From Pantoea alhagi (GTDB taxonomy: Bacteria; Pseudomonadota; Gammaproteobacteria; Enterobacterales; Enterobacteriaceae): a DNA stretch of 64,000 bases. The notes below the pieces were generated by a model, which was not told the origin of the DNA, ran no database searches, and saw only the letters and a list, made by a program, of their open reading frames with translations. Positions 1 to 8,233 of the stretch are shown one piece after another (the stretch's first letter is position 1; every line of letters starts with the position of its first letter). The DNA lies in the NCBI RefSeq assembly GCF_002101395.1, contig NZ_CP019706.1, forward strand, positions 558,001-622,000, given 5' to 3'. The translations under genes and the position numbers were made by a program.

Positions 1-374
1 GCCTGATCCGTTCGCTGATCGACAGCGGCAAAGATTATGTGGTGACAATGCTGAGCTCGCTGTGTGAACTGGCTGGTGCGCAAGGTGCAGCAAAAGGCAG
101 CTATCCGGGATGGCAGCCGGACGCCAGTTCGCCGGTCATGGCGCTGGTGCGTGAGACCTATCAGCGCCTGTTTAACAAGACGCCGAATATTCAAATCATT
201 CATGCGGGGCTGGAATGTGGTCTGTTCAAGAAGCCTTACCCGGATATGGATATGGTTTCCATCGGCCCGACCATTACCGGCCCGCACTCGCCGGATGAGC
301 AGGTGCATATTGGCAGCGTAGCGCTTTACTGGCAGCTGCTGACGGAGTTGCTGAAGGTGATTCCGGCGAAGTAA
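1..374 (+). CDS. pepD: PepD, cytosolic beta-alanyl/aminoacyl-histidine dipeptidase, C-terminal part
   Basis: Open from the left edge of the window to the TAA at 372-374; about 123 codons are present and the N-terminus lies outside. The C-terminal sequence carries the PepD/M20C signatures HAGLECGLF and IGPTITGPHSPDE; the HAGLE glutamate/histidine and the GPHSPDE histidine belong to the dinuclear zinc site region of this family. The enzyme hydrolyses dipeptides such as carnosine and other Xaa-His peptides in the cytosol. A strong intrinsic terminator follows about 35 nt after the stop, so it is the last gene of its transcript. The call rests on recognising the family sequence; only the 3' end can be assessed. 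Confidence 0.95.
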   Translation, partial: LIRSLIDSGKDYVVTMLSSLCELAGAQGAAKGSYPGWQPDASSPVMALVRETYQRLFNKTPNIQIIHAGLECGLFKKPYPDMDMVSIGPTITGPHSPDEQVHIGSVALYWQLLTELLKVIPAK

Positions 375-410
375 TTTCGCCCGCAGCGAGTCGCCATCAG
401 TAAAATTAAA

Positions 411-434
411 GGCCAGAGCGTTTCTGGCCTTTTT
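411..434 (+). terminator. Intrinsic terminator of pepD
   Basis: Seven-base-pair GC-rich stem GGCCAGA (411-417) / TCTGGCC (423-429) with a 5-nt loop, followed immediately by five T residues (430-434). It lies 36 nt after the pepD stop codon. Confidence 0.9.
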
Positions 435-678
435 ACTGTTCTACCCGGCTTATTTTTTTATCGCCCGATGATGAATGCTACTGACCTGCTGTTTTATTTA
501 GGATCGTTAACGTCAGATCTTTTTCTCAACGGGAAACAATAGATATCTAAAGAGTTAAGTAATTCTCTTAATCCCAGTTTATGGACGTTTTTTATATTTA
601 TCTTTTATTGTCTTACATTTTTAGCCAGACAAATAAATGACTCATCTCAAATTTTAAAGTTCGTTGGCTTTAACCATC
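435..678. other. AT-rich spacer between pepD and dinB
   Basis: The 375-678 gap holds the pepD terminator and then about 240 nt of markedly AT-rich DNA, especially 540-660. In E. coli this junction carries other genes (prfH, yafNOP and neighbours), and none is present here. I see no supported gene. A 19-codon hydrophobic ORF at 581-640 has no ribosome binding site and was rejected. Confidence 0.5.
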
Positions 679-1734
679 CTACAGCCCCAGCAGCAGTTGC
701 CGCTCCAGTTGGGGGTTAAGCAACGTCACATGCAGCCCCACCAGCCTGACGCCGCGACCGGCGCGGCGCTCTTCCCAGGCCTCTTTCGCTACCGCTATCA
801 AATCCTCTTTATTCAATACCGGCCAGACATGCTCCTGCGTGGTCTGCTGAAAATCACTGAACTTAAGCTTAACGCCCTGACGCGCAATATGGCGATCCGG
901 CTTGATTTTGGTTAGCCGCCGTTCCAGCTCGTCATAGAGAAAATCAATAATCTCCAGGCACTGCTCCCAGTGATGAATATCTTCCGACAGGGTACGCTCA
1001 ACGCCGAGCGATTTACGCTCGCGATCGGTAATCACTTCACGCTCATCAATACCGTGGCTGCGTTCCCAAATCACCCGGCCAAATTTACCAAAGCGCTTCA
1101 GCAGCATCGCCAGATCGCTGTTCTGCACGTCGGCACAGGTACGCAGCCCTAAATCTTCCAGCTTCTTTGCGGTGACTTTTCCTACCCCAGGAATTTTCGC
1201 CAGCGGTAGCGTCAGCAAAAACTGCGGCACCTCTTCCGGGGTGATCACATACTGGCCGTTCGGCTTATTCAGATCGGAGGCGATCTTGGCAAGAAACTTA
1301 ATCGGCGCAACGCCCGCTGATGCGGTAAGATCCAGTTCACGGGAAATAGTCTGGCGGATTTCACGCGCCATCAGCGTTGCCGAACCGTGGCAGTGCGGGC
1401 TGTCGCTTACGTCAAGATAGGCTTCATCCAGCGACAGCGGCTCAATACGCGCGGTATAACGTGAAAAGATCTCGCGAATATGGACGGAAGCCTCTTTATA
1501 GGCATCAAAGCGGCCCGGCAGCAGCGTTAAGTGCGGACAAAGTTTTAACGCCATCGCGGTAGACATCGCGCTGCGCACGCCATATTTACGGGCCGGGTAG
1601 TTAGCAGTGCTGATAACGCCGCGCTGCGTCCGGTTACCGCCAATGGCCAGCGGGATATCACGCAGGCTGGGATTATCACGCATTTCCACCGCCGCGTAAA
1701 AGCAGTCCATATCGACATGAATGATTTTGCGCAT
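679..1734 (-). CDS. dinB: DNA polymerase IV (DinB, Y-family translesion polymerase)
   Basis: 351 residues, the same length as E. coli Pol IV. Catalytic carboxylates are in place: D8 (HVDMDCF) and the D103-E104 pair in PLSLDEAYLD. The steric-gate region CFYA and the C-terminal beta-clamp-binding tail QLLLGL are also visible. It copies past lesions such as N2-dG adducts and promotes mutagenesis under stress. The start is ATG at 1734 with a strong GGAGG just upstream. A LexA box (1752-1767) lies 17 bp before the start codon, so SOS control is expected. The neighbouring yafK is divergent. Confidence 0.97.
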   Translation of the reverse strand: MRKIIHVDMDCFYAAVEMRDNPSLRDIPLAIGGNRTQRGVISTANYPARKYGVRSAMSTAMALKLCPHLTLLPGRFDAYKEASVHIREIFSRYTARIEPLSLDEAYLDVSDSPHCHGSATLMAREIRQTISRELDLTASAGVAPIKFLAKIASDLNKPNGQYVITPEEVPQFLLTLPLAKIPGVGKVTAKKLEDLGLRTCADVQNSDLAMLLKRFGKFGRVIWERSHGIDEREVITDRERKSLGVERTLSEDIHHWEQCLEIIDFLYDELERRLTKIKPDRHIARQGVKLKFSDFQQTTQEHVWPVLNKEDLIAVAKEAWEERRAGRGVRLVGLHVTLLNPQLERQLLLGL

Positions 1735-1751
1735 AGCCCCCTCCGCCAGTA

Positions 1752-1767
1752 CTGGATAAGTATACAG
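1752..1767 (-). promoter_or_regulatory. LexA box of dinB
   Basis: CTG-N10-CAG match; on the minus strand it reads CTGTATACTTATCCAG, close to the consensus with its AT-rich middle. It sits just upstream of the dinB ribosome binding site, as at dinB in E. coli. Confidence 0.85.
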
Positions 1768-1989
1768 CCAACTTAAGGGGATTCAATGGCGTAGCGCGAT
1801 GAATATGCAGTAACGGCATACGTTAATTTGCGGGCTATTTCCGGAATAACAGCTATTTCTTAGCTGGCATCTTGATAAAAAAACAGACAGTGATAATGTT
1901 GCGCAGCAATAGCGGAATTATCCTATATGCATGTTACAGACGCCGCAGGGCGTTGCAGTTTAACCCCCCTCATCATCAAGGGAACAAGA

Positions 1990-2727
1990 ATGGGCAAAAT
2001 CGCACTTTTGTTTGCGATGATTCTTCTGCCAGCCCTCAGCATGGCAAGCGCGCCTGAGCCAGTTCAGCCACTGGCACCGGTCAGCAAAGAGTTAAAGAAG
2101 CAGTTATTAGGTACGCCGGTTTACATTCAGATTTTTAAAGAAGAACGCACGCTGGAACTGTACGGCAAGATCGGCAATGAGTTCCGTCTGCTCGATAGCT
2201 ATCGCATCTGTAATTTTTCCGGCGGCCTCGGGCCAAAGCGCCGTCAGGGCGATTTTAAAAGCCCGGAAGGTTTTTACAGCGTAAAGCTAAATCAGCTTAA
2301 GCCGGACAGCCGTTTTTACCGCGCAATCAATATTGGTTTTCCTAACCAGTACGATCGCCAGCAGGGTTATGACGGCAAATACCTGATGATCCACGGTGCC
2401 TGCGTCTCCGTTGGCTGTTACGCCATGACCAATGCCTATATGGATGAGATCTTTAGTTACGTAAACGCCGCTTTGCGTAACGGTCAGCCTGAAGTGGCCG
2501 TCAGTATCTATCCGTTCCGCATGACCGAAAGCAATATGCAGCGCCACCGTAACTCTTATTACGCCAGTTTCTGGAAACAGTTGCAGCCGGGCTACGCGTG
2601 GTTTGTACAGCATCGCCAGCCGCCTATGGTAGCGGTAAATAACGGCAGGTATGTGCTGAACGGCTCACCGGTCAGCGGCACGCCCGCCGCTTCGCAGTCA
2701 TTCCTGGCGCTCTCCAAGGCAAAATAG
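1990..2727 (+). CDS. yafK: YafK/DpaA (LdtF) YkuD-fold murein protein, detaches Braun lipoprotein from peptidoglycan
   Basis: 245 residues. An N-terminal signal peptide ends near ALSMASA, and the YkuD catalytic motif HGACVSVGCYAM carries the active-site cysteine and histidine. The protein closely resembles E. coli YafK (stretches such as PVYIQIFKEERTL and KSPEGFYSV). The E. coli protein is reported to hydrolyse the Lpp-diaminopimelate bond (DpaA) and was also named LdtF. It acts in the periplasm. I chose ATG 1990, which gives a proper signal peptide and an AAGG upstream; an in-frame start at 1927 would add 21 residues that disrupt it. The 3' end overlaps convergent yafJ by 30 bp. Confidence 0.93.
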   Translation: MGKIALLFAMILLPALSMASAPEPVQPLAPVSKELKKQLLGTPVYIQIFKEERTLELYGKIGNEFRLLDSYRICNFSGGLGPKRRQGDFKSPEGFYSVKLNQLKPDSRFYRAINIGFPNQYDRQQGYDGKYLMIHGACVSVGCYAMTNAYMDEIFSYVNAALRNGQPEVAVSIYPFRMTESNMQRHRNSYYASFWKQLQPGYAWFVQHRQPPMVAVNNGRYVLNGSPVSGTPAASQSFLALSKAK

Positions 2728-3465
2728 TTGCCATTCGCCTGGCGCAATGCGATGCCAGGTCTCATTGCCGGTTAGCGGCTGAGTAGCAATCACTGTGACC
2801 ACGTCATTTGGCGTGGTCTGCTTTTGGAAGTCGATCTCTACATCCTGATCCAGCAGCTTAGCCTTGCCAAACGGCGCACGTCGCGTAATCCAGAACAGAT
2901 TAGTCGAGCAATAGGCCATTAAATAGCGGCCATCCGACAGCAGCATATTAAACACCCCTTTCTGCCGCAGTTCTGCCGCCAGTTCGGCAATATAGCGAAA
3001 CACCGCAGGCCAGTTGCCCGGCGTACGCGGATAGCGCGTCGCCAGCTTATGCAGCAGCCAGCAGAACGCCTTTTCACTGTCCGTTTCGCCTACCGGACGA
3101 AAATTACCGGTTTCCAGCTGGCGATAGCCGCTTAACTGCCCGTTGTGCGCATAGGTCCAGTTACGTCCCCACAGCTCGCGAGTAAAGGGATGGGTATTCT
3201 CCAGCGACACCTGCCCCCGGTTCGCCTGACGAATATGCGCCACCACCGAGCAGGACTTAATAGGATACTCCTGCACCAGGCGTGCGATTGGCGAGTTGTA
3301 GCTGGGTTGCGGATCTTTAAAGGTGCGGCAGCCTTTGTTTTCGTAGAAGGTGATACCCCAGCCATCTTTATGTGGCCCGGTGCCACCACCACGCTGCACC
3401 AGTCCGGTAAAGCTAAAGCAAATATCAGTTGGGACATTAGCGCTCATGCCGAGCAGTTCACACAT
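2698..3465 (-). CDS. yafJ: YafJ, class II glutamine amidotransferase family protein
   Basis: 255 residues. After Met removal, Cys2 (MCELLGM) is the N-terminal nucleophile of the class II (Ntn) glutaminase fold. Further family signatures include HIRQANRG, ENTHPFTREL and the AHNG motif. E. coli YafJ has no well-defined synthase partner; its substrate is unknown and it is normally annotated as a stand-alone glutaminase-domain protein. The start is supported by GGAGG upstream. It is convergent with yafK (30-bp 3' overlap). Confidence 0.92.
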   Translation of the reverse strand: MCELLGMSANVPTDICFSFTGLVQRGGGTGPHKDGWGITFYENKGCRTFKDPQPSYNSPIARLVQEYPIKSCSVVAHIRQANRGQVSLENTHPFTRELWGRNWTYAHNGQLSGYRQLETGNFRPVGETDSEKAFCWLLHKLATRYPRTPGNWPAVFRYIAELAAELRQKGVFNMLLSDGRYLMAYCSTNLFWITRRAPFGKAKLLDQDVEIDFQKQTTPNDVVTVIATQPLTGNETWHRIAPGEWQLFCLGERQE

Positions 3466-3604
3466 AGAGAGGCCTCCGGCGCGGTTTTGTGACGATTATA
3501 ACGAATCAAACGGGGACTGGCAGCGGAAGAGCATTTTTGTTAACAGAACGCGACAGGCGCCCTGCTGCTTTGGGATAGCCGCGCCGGGGCTGACGCGGCA
3601 AAGT

Positions 3605-3624
3605 TAACGGCTGGTGCGCCGTTA
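3605..3624 (-). terminator. Possible weak terminator hairpin at the gmhA 3' end
   Basis: On the minus strand a TAACGGC/GCCGTTA stem with a 6-nt loop begins at the gmhA stop codon. Only a short T stretch follows, so termination strength is doubtful. Confidence 0.3.
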
Positions 3625-4203
3625 CTTTTTCTCCATCTCTTTTTCGACCAGCAGTATCAGGATATGAATCACTTTGATATGGATCTCCTGAATGCGGTCG
3701 GCATAGCCAAAGTGCGGCACACGGATTTCGATATCTGCGCTGCCCGCCATTTTGCCGCCATCTTTGCCGGTCAGGGTGATCACTTTCATGCCCTGCGCGC
3801 GCGCCGCCTCAATCGCCTTGATGATATTGGCGGAATTTCCCGAGGTGGAAATACCCAGCAGCACATCGCCCGCACGGCCTACGGCCTCAACATAACGTGA
3901 GAAAACATAGTCGTAGCCAAAATCATTACTGACGCAGGAGAGATGACTGACATCAGAGATGGCGATAGCCGGATAGCCAGGGCGGTTTTCGCGATAGCGA
4001 CCGGTCAGCTCTTCAGCAAAATGCATGGCATCACAGTGCGAACCGCCGTTGCCGCAGGAAAGCACTTTGCCACCCGCCTTAAAGCTATCGGCAAGCAACA
4101 CGGCAGCACGCTGGATCGCATGAATATTTGCATCTTCGCTCAGGAATTTATTTAGCGTATCCGCTGCTTCGTTAAGTTCTGAACGAATAATATCCTGGTA
4201 CAT
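3622..4203 (-). CDS. gmhA: Sedoheptulose-7-phosphate isomerase GmhA (LpcA)
   Basis: 193 residues, a single SIS domain. Visible motifs include GNGGSHCDAMHFAEELTGRY (phosphosugar binding, with the zinc/catalytic His and Glu) and the GISTSGNSANI loop. It converts sedoheptulose 7-phosphate to D-glycero-D-manno-heptose 7-phosphate, the first committed step of ADP-heptose synthesis for the LPS inner core, in the cytosol as a homotetramer. A later phosphatase of the same pathway, gmhB, is also in this window (54.2 kb). The start at 4203 has GGA about 8 nt upstream. It is divergent from fadE. Confidence 0.97.
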   Translation of the reverse strand: MYQDIIRSELNEAADTLNKFLSEDANIHAIQRAAVLLADSFKAGGKVLSCGNGGSHCDAMHFAEELTGRYRENRPGYPAIAISDVSHLSCVSNDFGYDYVFSRYVEAVGRAGDVLLGISTSGNSANIIKAIEAARAQGMKVITLTGKDGGKMAGSADIEIRVPHFGYADRIQEIHIKVIHILILLVEKEMEKK

Positions 4204-4536
4204 AGGGAGGTCCTTTGGAGGAGAAAGAGTCAGCGCAAGTTTACCGAAATGCCAGCGGGTCGCAAAGCGTTACAGGGTAAAGCTGAGACGCCTTTATCAT
4301 GAGCAAAAGGCCAGGACGCTGCTGGCACGGCAGTAAAGACCGGGGCGCTGTCAGGGTAATAACCGGTTTAATCGACAGCGGGCTGGGATGAAATTCATGC
4401 TTTGACGAATGATGCGAATGGAATGTGAGCCAGGTTGTAATTATTCTGTTGTCAGATTGCTAAATAACCAGAACTACTTTAAACCTGTAGCCAGATCAAC
4501 AGGTCAGACCTCTTACTTGTTACGGAGCGGTTCATT
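4204..4536. other. gmhA-fadE divergent intergenic region
   Basis: 333 bp that must hold the promoters of both genes. The only element I can name is the FadR-like operator at 4498-4514. No small ORF or stable terminator-like structure was recognised. Confidence 0.5.
4498..4514 (+). promoter_or_regulatory. FadR operator of fadE
   Basis: The sequence AACAGGTCAGACCTCTT keeps the GGTCNGACC core of the FadR consensus. It is 22 bp upstream of the fadE start, consistent with repression by FadR and relief by long-chain acyl-CoA. Confidence 0.75.
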
Positions 4537-6984
4537 ATGATGGTTCTTAGCATTGTCGCGACGCTGATTCTGATCGGCGCGCTTTTTTGGCACCGTATTT
4601 CGCTTCCAGCCAGCAGCGCTATCCTGCTGTTATGGAGTGCAGCAATGGCCTTATTCGATCTCTGGACGCCCTGGCTGTTGCTTCCGCTGGCCCTGATACT
4701 TCTGCCGTTAAACCTGCCGTCGATGCGTCGTTCGATAGTCTCCGCCCCCATGCTGCGCACCTTCCGTAAGGTGATGCCACCGATGTCACGCACTGAAAAA
4801 GAGGCGATCGATGCGGGCACAACCTGGTGGGAAGGCGATCTGTTTCGTGGCAATCCTGACTGGCAAAAATTGCACAACTATCCACAGCCGCGTCTGACCG
4901 CTGAAGAACAGGCATTTCTTGATGGCCCGGTAGAAGAGGCCTGCCGTATGGCTAACGATTTTCAGATTACCCATGAAATGGCCGATCTGCCGCCGGAGCT
5001 GTGGGCTTACCTGAAAGAGCATCGCTTCTTCGCCATGATTATCAAAAAGGAATATGGCGGGCTGGAATTTTCTGCCTACGCCCAGGCACGCGTGCTGCAA
5101 AAGCTGGCGGGCGTATCCGGCATTTTGGCGATTACCGTTGGCGTACCCAACTCGCTCGGCCCCGGTGAACTGCTGCAGCACTACGGCACCGATGAGCAGA
5201 AGAAACATTATTTGCCACGTCTGGCACAGGGCCTGGAGATCCCCTGCTTTGCATTAACCAGCCCGGAAGCGGGCTCCGATGCAGGCGCGATCCCCGATAC
5301 CGGCATCGTGTGCATGGGCGAGTGGCAGGGCCAGCAGGTGCTGGGCATGCGTCTTACCTGGAACAAGCGCTATATCACCCTGGCACCGATCGCCACCGTG
5401 CTGGGCCTGGCGTTTAAGCTCTCCGATCCTGAGCATTTACTGGGCGATACTGAAGAGCTGGGCATTACCTGCGCGCTGATCCCAACCCATACGCCAGGCG
5501 TTGAAATCGGTAAACGCCATTTCCCACTTAACGTGCCGTTCCAGAACGGCCCGACGCGTGGTAACGATATTTTTGTCCCTATCGACTACATCATCGGCGG
5601 GCCTAAAATGGCCGGTCAGGGCTGGCGCATGCTGGTTGAGTGTCTGTCGGTAGGTCGCGGCATCACCCTGCCCTCTAACTCCACCGGCAGCCTGAAAAGC
5701 CTGGCGCTGGCAACGGGTGCCTATGCGCATATTCGTCGTCAGTTCAGGGTTTCTATCGGGAAGATGGAAGGGATTGAAGAACCGCTGGCGCGTATCGCCG
5801 GCAACGCTTATGTGATGGATGCCGCCGCCACGCTGATTACCTGCGGCATTATGCAGGGCGAGAAGCCTGCAGTACTCTCGGCGATTGTTAAATATCACTG
5901 CACCCATCGCGGCCAGCGCGCCATTATCGATGCGATGGATATTGCCGGAGGTAAAGGCATTATGCTCGGCAAGAGCAATTTCCTTGCCCGTGCTTATCAG
6001 GGCGCACCGATTGCGATTACCGTGGAAGGCGCGAATATTCTGACGCGCAGCATGATCATCTTTGGTCAGGGCGCAATCCGCTGCCATCCTTACATCCTGC
6101 GCGAGATGGGAGCCGCAGAACGTAACGACCTGCCAGAGTTTGATCGCGCGCTGTTCAGTCATATTGGTCATGTCGGCAGCAACCTGATTCGCAGTCTGTG
6201 GCTGGGTATTACCGGCGGTTACGGTAGCGCTGCACCAACCCGCGATGCAACTCGCCGCTATTACCAGCATTTGAACCGCATTAGTGCGAACCTGGCGCTG
6301 CTGTCAGATATCTCAATGTCGGTGCTGGGCGGCAGTCTGAAGCGACGCGAACGCGTTTCGGCCCGGCTGGGCGATATTCTGAGTCAGCTTTATCTTGCCT
6401 CGGCGGCGCTAAAACGCTACGACGAAGAAGGCCGTAATGAAGCGGATCTGCCGCTGCTGCACTGGGGGGTACAGGATGCGCTGAATCAGGCAGAGAATGC
6501 TATTGACGATCTGCTGCGTAATTTCCCCAACGCGGCGGTTGCGGCCACCCTGCGTGTGATGATTTTCCCGGCAGGCCGCCATTGCCGTGCGCCATCGGAT
6601 CGTCTGGACCATCAGTTAGCGAAACTGTTGCAGACGCCGTCCGCAACGCGCTCTCGCCTGGGACGCGGTCAGTATTTGACGCCGGGCGAACATAATCCTG
6701 CCGGACAGCTGGAAGCGGCGCTACAGGATGTGATGGCTGCGGAAGTGATTCACGACCGCCTTTGCAAGCAGTTGAAAAAGCATTTGTCGTTTACCCGACT
6801 GGATGAGCTGGCGCAGCGCGCCTTGCAGGAGGAGTGGATCACACAGCAGGAGGCGGATGTTTTAGTGCGTGCCGAAACCAGCCGCCTGCGTTCCATTAAC
6901 GTTGATGAGTTTGAGGCAGATGCGCTGGCTACCCAGCCGGTAAAGCAGCATCAGACACATGAACGTAAAAGCGAAGCCGCCTGA
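4537..6984 (+). CDS. fadE: FadE acyl-CoA dehydrogenase (first step of beta-oxidation)
   Basis: 815 residues, matching the unusually long E. coli FadE (814). The first ~60 residues form hydrophobic membrane-associated segments. They are followed by the acyl-CoA dehydrogenase fold: FALTSPEAGSDAGAIPDTG (FAD-binding region) and the central and C-terminal helical domains with VEGANILTRSMIIFGQGA. It oxidises acyl-CoA to trans-2-enoyl-CoA. A FadR-type operator precedes it and a terminator follows, so it is monocistronic. The start could be either of the two adjacent ATG codons (4537 or 4540). Confidence 0.96.
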   Translation: MMVLSIVATLILIGALFWHRISLPASSAILLLWSAAMALFDLWTPWLLLPLALILLPLNLPSMRRSIVSAPMLRTFRKVMPPMSRTEKEAIDAGTTWWEGDLFRGNPDWQKLHNYPQPRLTAEEQAFLDGPVEEACRMANDFQITHEMADLPPELWAYLKEHRFFAMIIKKEYGGLEFSAYAQARVLQKLAGVSGILAITVGVPNSLGPGELLQHYGTDEQKKHYLPRLAQGLEIPCFALTSPEAGSDAGAIPDTGIVCMGEWQGQQVLGMRLTWNKRYITLAPIATVLGLAFKLSDPEHLLGDTEELGITCALIPTHTPGVEIGKRHFPLNVPFQNGPTRGNDIFVPIDYIIGGPKMAGQGWRMLVECLSVGRGITLPSNSTGSLKSLALATGAYAHIRRQFRVSIGKMEGIEEPLARIAGNAYVMDAAATLITCGIMQGEKPAVLSAIVKYHCTHRGQRAIIDAMDIAGGKGIMLGKSNFLARAYQGAPIAITVEGANILTRSMIIFGQGAIRCHPYILREMGAAERNDLPEFDRALFSHIGHVGSNLIRSLWLGITGGYGSAAPTRDATRRYYQHLNRISANLALLSDISMSVLGGSLKRRERVSARLGDILSQLYLASAALKRYDEEGRNEADLPLLHWGVQDALNQAENAIDDLLRNFPNAAVAATLRVMIFPAGRHCRAPSDRLDHQLAKLLQTPSATRSRLGRGQYLTPGEHNPAGQLEAALQDVMAAEVIHDRLCKQLKKHLSFTRLDELAQRALQEEWITQQEADVLVRAETSRLRSINVDEFEADALATQPVKQHQTHERKSEAA

Positions 6985-7061
6985 GGGCAAATAAAAATAA
7001 AGACTACCCAGCAAGGGTCACGTTTGCGGTAATAAACCGGACATTTTAGCGTGGCAACCCG

Positions 7062-7092
7062 GGCCTGAGCGGTAACGCTCGGGCCTTTTCTT
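7062..7092 (+). terminator. Intrinsic terminator of fadE
   Basis: Ten-pair stem GGCCTGAGCG (7062-7071) / CGCTCGGGCC (7076-7085), one wobble pair, GTAA tetraloop, followed by TTTTCTTT. Confidence 0.88.
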
Positions 7093-7116
7093 TATGAAAA
7101 GCAGGAACAGGGTTTT

Positions 7117-7144
7117 GCTTTTATCTGCCTGTGCGGCAGTGAAG
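7117..7144 (-). repeat. Isolated eroded type I-F CRISPR repeat
   Basis: On the minus strand this reads CTTCACTGCCGCACAGGCAG followed by ATAAAAGC. The first 20 nt match the I-F repeat found at 8234-8382 at 19 of 20 positions; the last 8 nt are degenerate. It lies on the far side of the toxin-antitoxin pair, about 1.1 kb from the array, with no second repeat at a spacer-length distance. Confidence 0.65.
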
Positions 7145-7265
7145 AGCCGTTAATGTTTTAAAATAGCTTCTTAAGAGAGACTCAACGAGTATGAAAATCT
7201 TTGATCCGACGCAAAAAATCAAAACTGAAAAAAGTGCAATTCTAATAGCAAGGTTCGGTTCAATA

Positions 7266-7784
7266 TCATTGAAATAGTTTTTCAATGGATTGTGTTGGAT
7301 AAAATAACGAGCGGCTGTTTTCATCCGTCAATTCAATAAAACCGAAGCTCGTATAAAATTGTTTAGCCTCATCATCCAGAGCATCGACAAACATGCCATG
7401 TATACCAACTGCCAGTGATGCGTTATAAACAACGCTCATCGCATGCGAAACCAGAGTGCTTCTCCAGCCTTGCCCCTGCAGAGTTTTATCTACCGCCAGC
7501 CTGCCAAGGGTAACGCATGGCACATTTTTATATGGGATCTTTTTCTGTTGGGTTCTGGATGGCAAGGTGGATCTTTCAAAGCTACCGCCGGATAACGTGT
7601 AATAGCCTAATATTTTTGGATCCGCCTCGTGATTTTTTAGAACATAAGCTCTTAATACTTTCCCGTTATGTTGTCGTCTAAGATGCTCGATCAGAAATTT
7701 ATTTAAAGTTGCTTTGCCGCAATCAAAATGGCTAATTTTGTAACGGTTTTCATCCGTAAAAAGTTCAACGTTTAAAGTTTCCAA
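7266..7784 (-). CDS. GNAT-family acetyltransferase toxin (TacT/AtaT type)
   Basis: 172 residues with the layout of TacT-like toxins: an N-terminal CGKATLNKFL-type segment, the strand LGRLAVDKTLQGQG before the acetyl-CoA loop, and a late FYTSFGF tyrosine motif. Such toxins acetylate the amino group of charged tRNAs and block translation; this is family knowledge. It starts at TTG 7784, three bases after the stop of the upstream DUF1778 antitoxin. Odd point: the usual Q-x-x-G-x-G/A pyrophosphate loop reads QGQGWR, with arginine where Gly/Ala is expected, so activity is uncertain. The pair is AT-richer than its neighbours and is probably acquired. Confidence 0.85.
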   Translation of the reverse strand: METLNVELFTDENRYKISHFDCGKATLNKFLIEHLRRQHNGKVLRAYVLKNHEADPKILGYYTLSGGSFERSTLPSRTQQKKIPYKNVPCVTLGRLAVDKTLQGQGWRSTLVSHAMSVVYNASLAVGIHGMFVDALDDEAKQFYTSFGFIELTDENSRSLFYPTQSIEKLFQ

Positions 7785-7787
7785 AAC

Positions 7788-8060
7788 CTATTCCATATCC
7801 TGTAGACGCTGAGCCGCTCGTTTTAACTTTTCATTCGGTGCTGGTGGATTACTGATGGCATCCATGACCTGTTTCCAGGACGCTTCGTTAAGCACTATAC
7901 GTTGATGCTGTTCAATGATTTCAGCTGCCCGTTCAGAAGCACTTGCAAGCATAAATTGCGAGATAGTTAGATTGCTGAGAGAGGCCGCGTTTTCGATAAG
8001 CGTTTTATCTTCTGGAGATAAACGCAGATCGATGCGTTGTTTCTTTAATGTGTTTGCCAT
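7788..8060 (-). CDS. DUF1778 ribbon-helix-helix antitoxin (TacA type)
   Basis: 90 residues. The N-terminus KKQRIDLRLSPEDKTLIENAA is the typical DUF1778 RHH DNA-binding segment, followed by a helix and a charged C-terminal tail (EKLKRAAQRL) that in this family wraps the GNAT toxin. I chose the ATG at 8060, preceded by AGAGGA; the longer in-frame reading to 8150 adds a sequence unlike any antitoxin and crosses the upstream dyad. It is immediately upstream of the GNAT gene (3-nt gap). It is expected to repress its own promoter. Confidence 0.88.
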   Translation of the reverse strand: MANTLKKQRIDLRLSPEDKTLIENAASLSNLTISQFMLASASERAAEIIEQHQRIVLNEASWKQVMDAISNPPAPNEKLKRAAQRLQDME

Positions 8061-8123
8061 TTTTCCTCTATGTCCATATGACTGTCGCATTGCTATGCAA
8101 TACAGTTTCAGGATGTGACACGC

Positions 8124-8154
8124 CTGTATGTACGGTCTCTTACCGTACATACAG
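8124..8154. promoter_or_regulatory. Perfect 13-bp inverted repeat upstream of the toxin-antitoxin operon
   Basis: CTGTATGTACGGT (8124-8136) and ACCGTACATACAG (8142-8154) are exact reverse complements with a 5-bp centre. The dyad ends 63 bp before the antitoxin start. It is the best candidate for the RHH autoregulatory operator. On RNA level it could also form a strong hairpin between the CRISPR array and the antitoxin. Confidence 0.6.
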
Positions 8155-8233
8155 TATGTGGCGAGGCGGGCTATTTTTCAACCAATCGTTATATGAGCCA
8201 AAAAAATACCACTGAGAAACCAGTAAAAGTCGT

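Noticed and set aside
581..640. 19-codon hydrophobic ORF in the AT-rich pepD-dinB spacer
   Set aside because: It looks like a tiny membrane peptide, but there is no ribosome binding site and AT-rich DNA yields such ORFs by chance.
1927..1989. N-terminal extension of YafK
   Set aside because: It would precede and destroy a clear signal peptide; the ATG at 1990 matches E. coli YafK and has its own ribosome binding site.
5437..6270. 277-codon ORF antisense to fadE
   Set aside because: No recognisable protein, no start signals, and fully inside a conserved gene; it is a high-GC shadow frame.
8061..8150. Longer start of the antitoxin, across the dyad
   Set aside because: The extra 30 residues do not resemble DUF1778 proteins, and the ATG at 8060 has a good AGAGGA.
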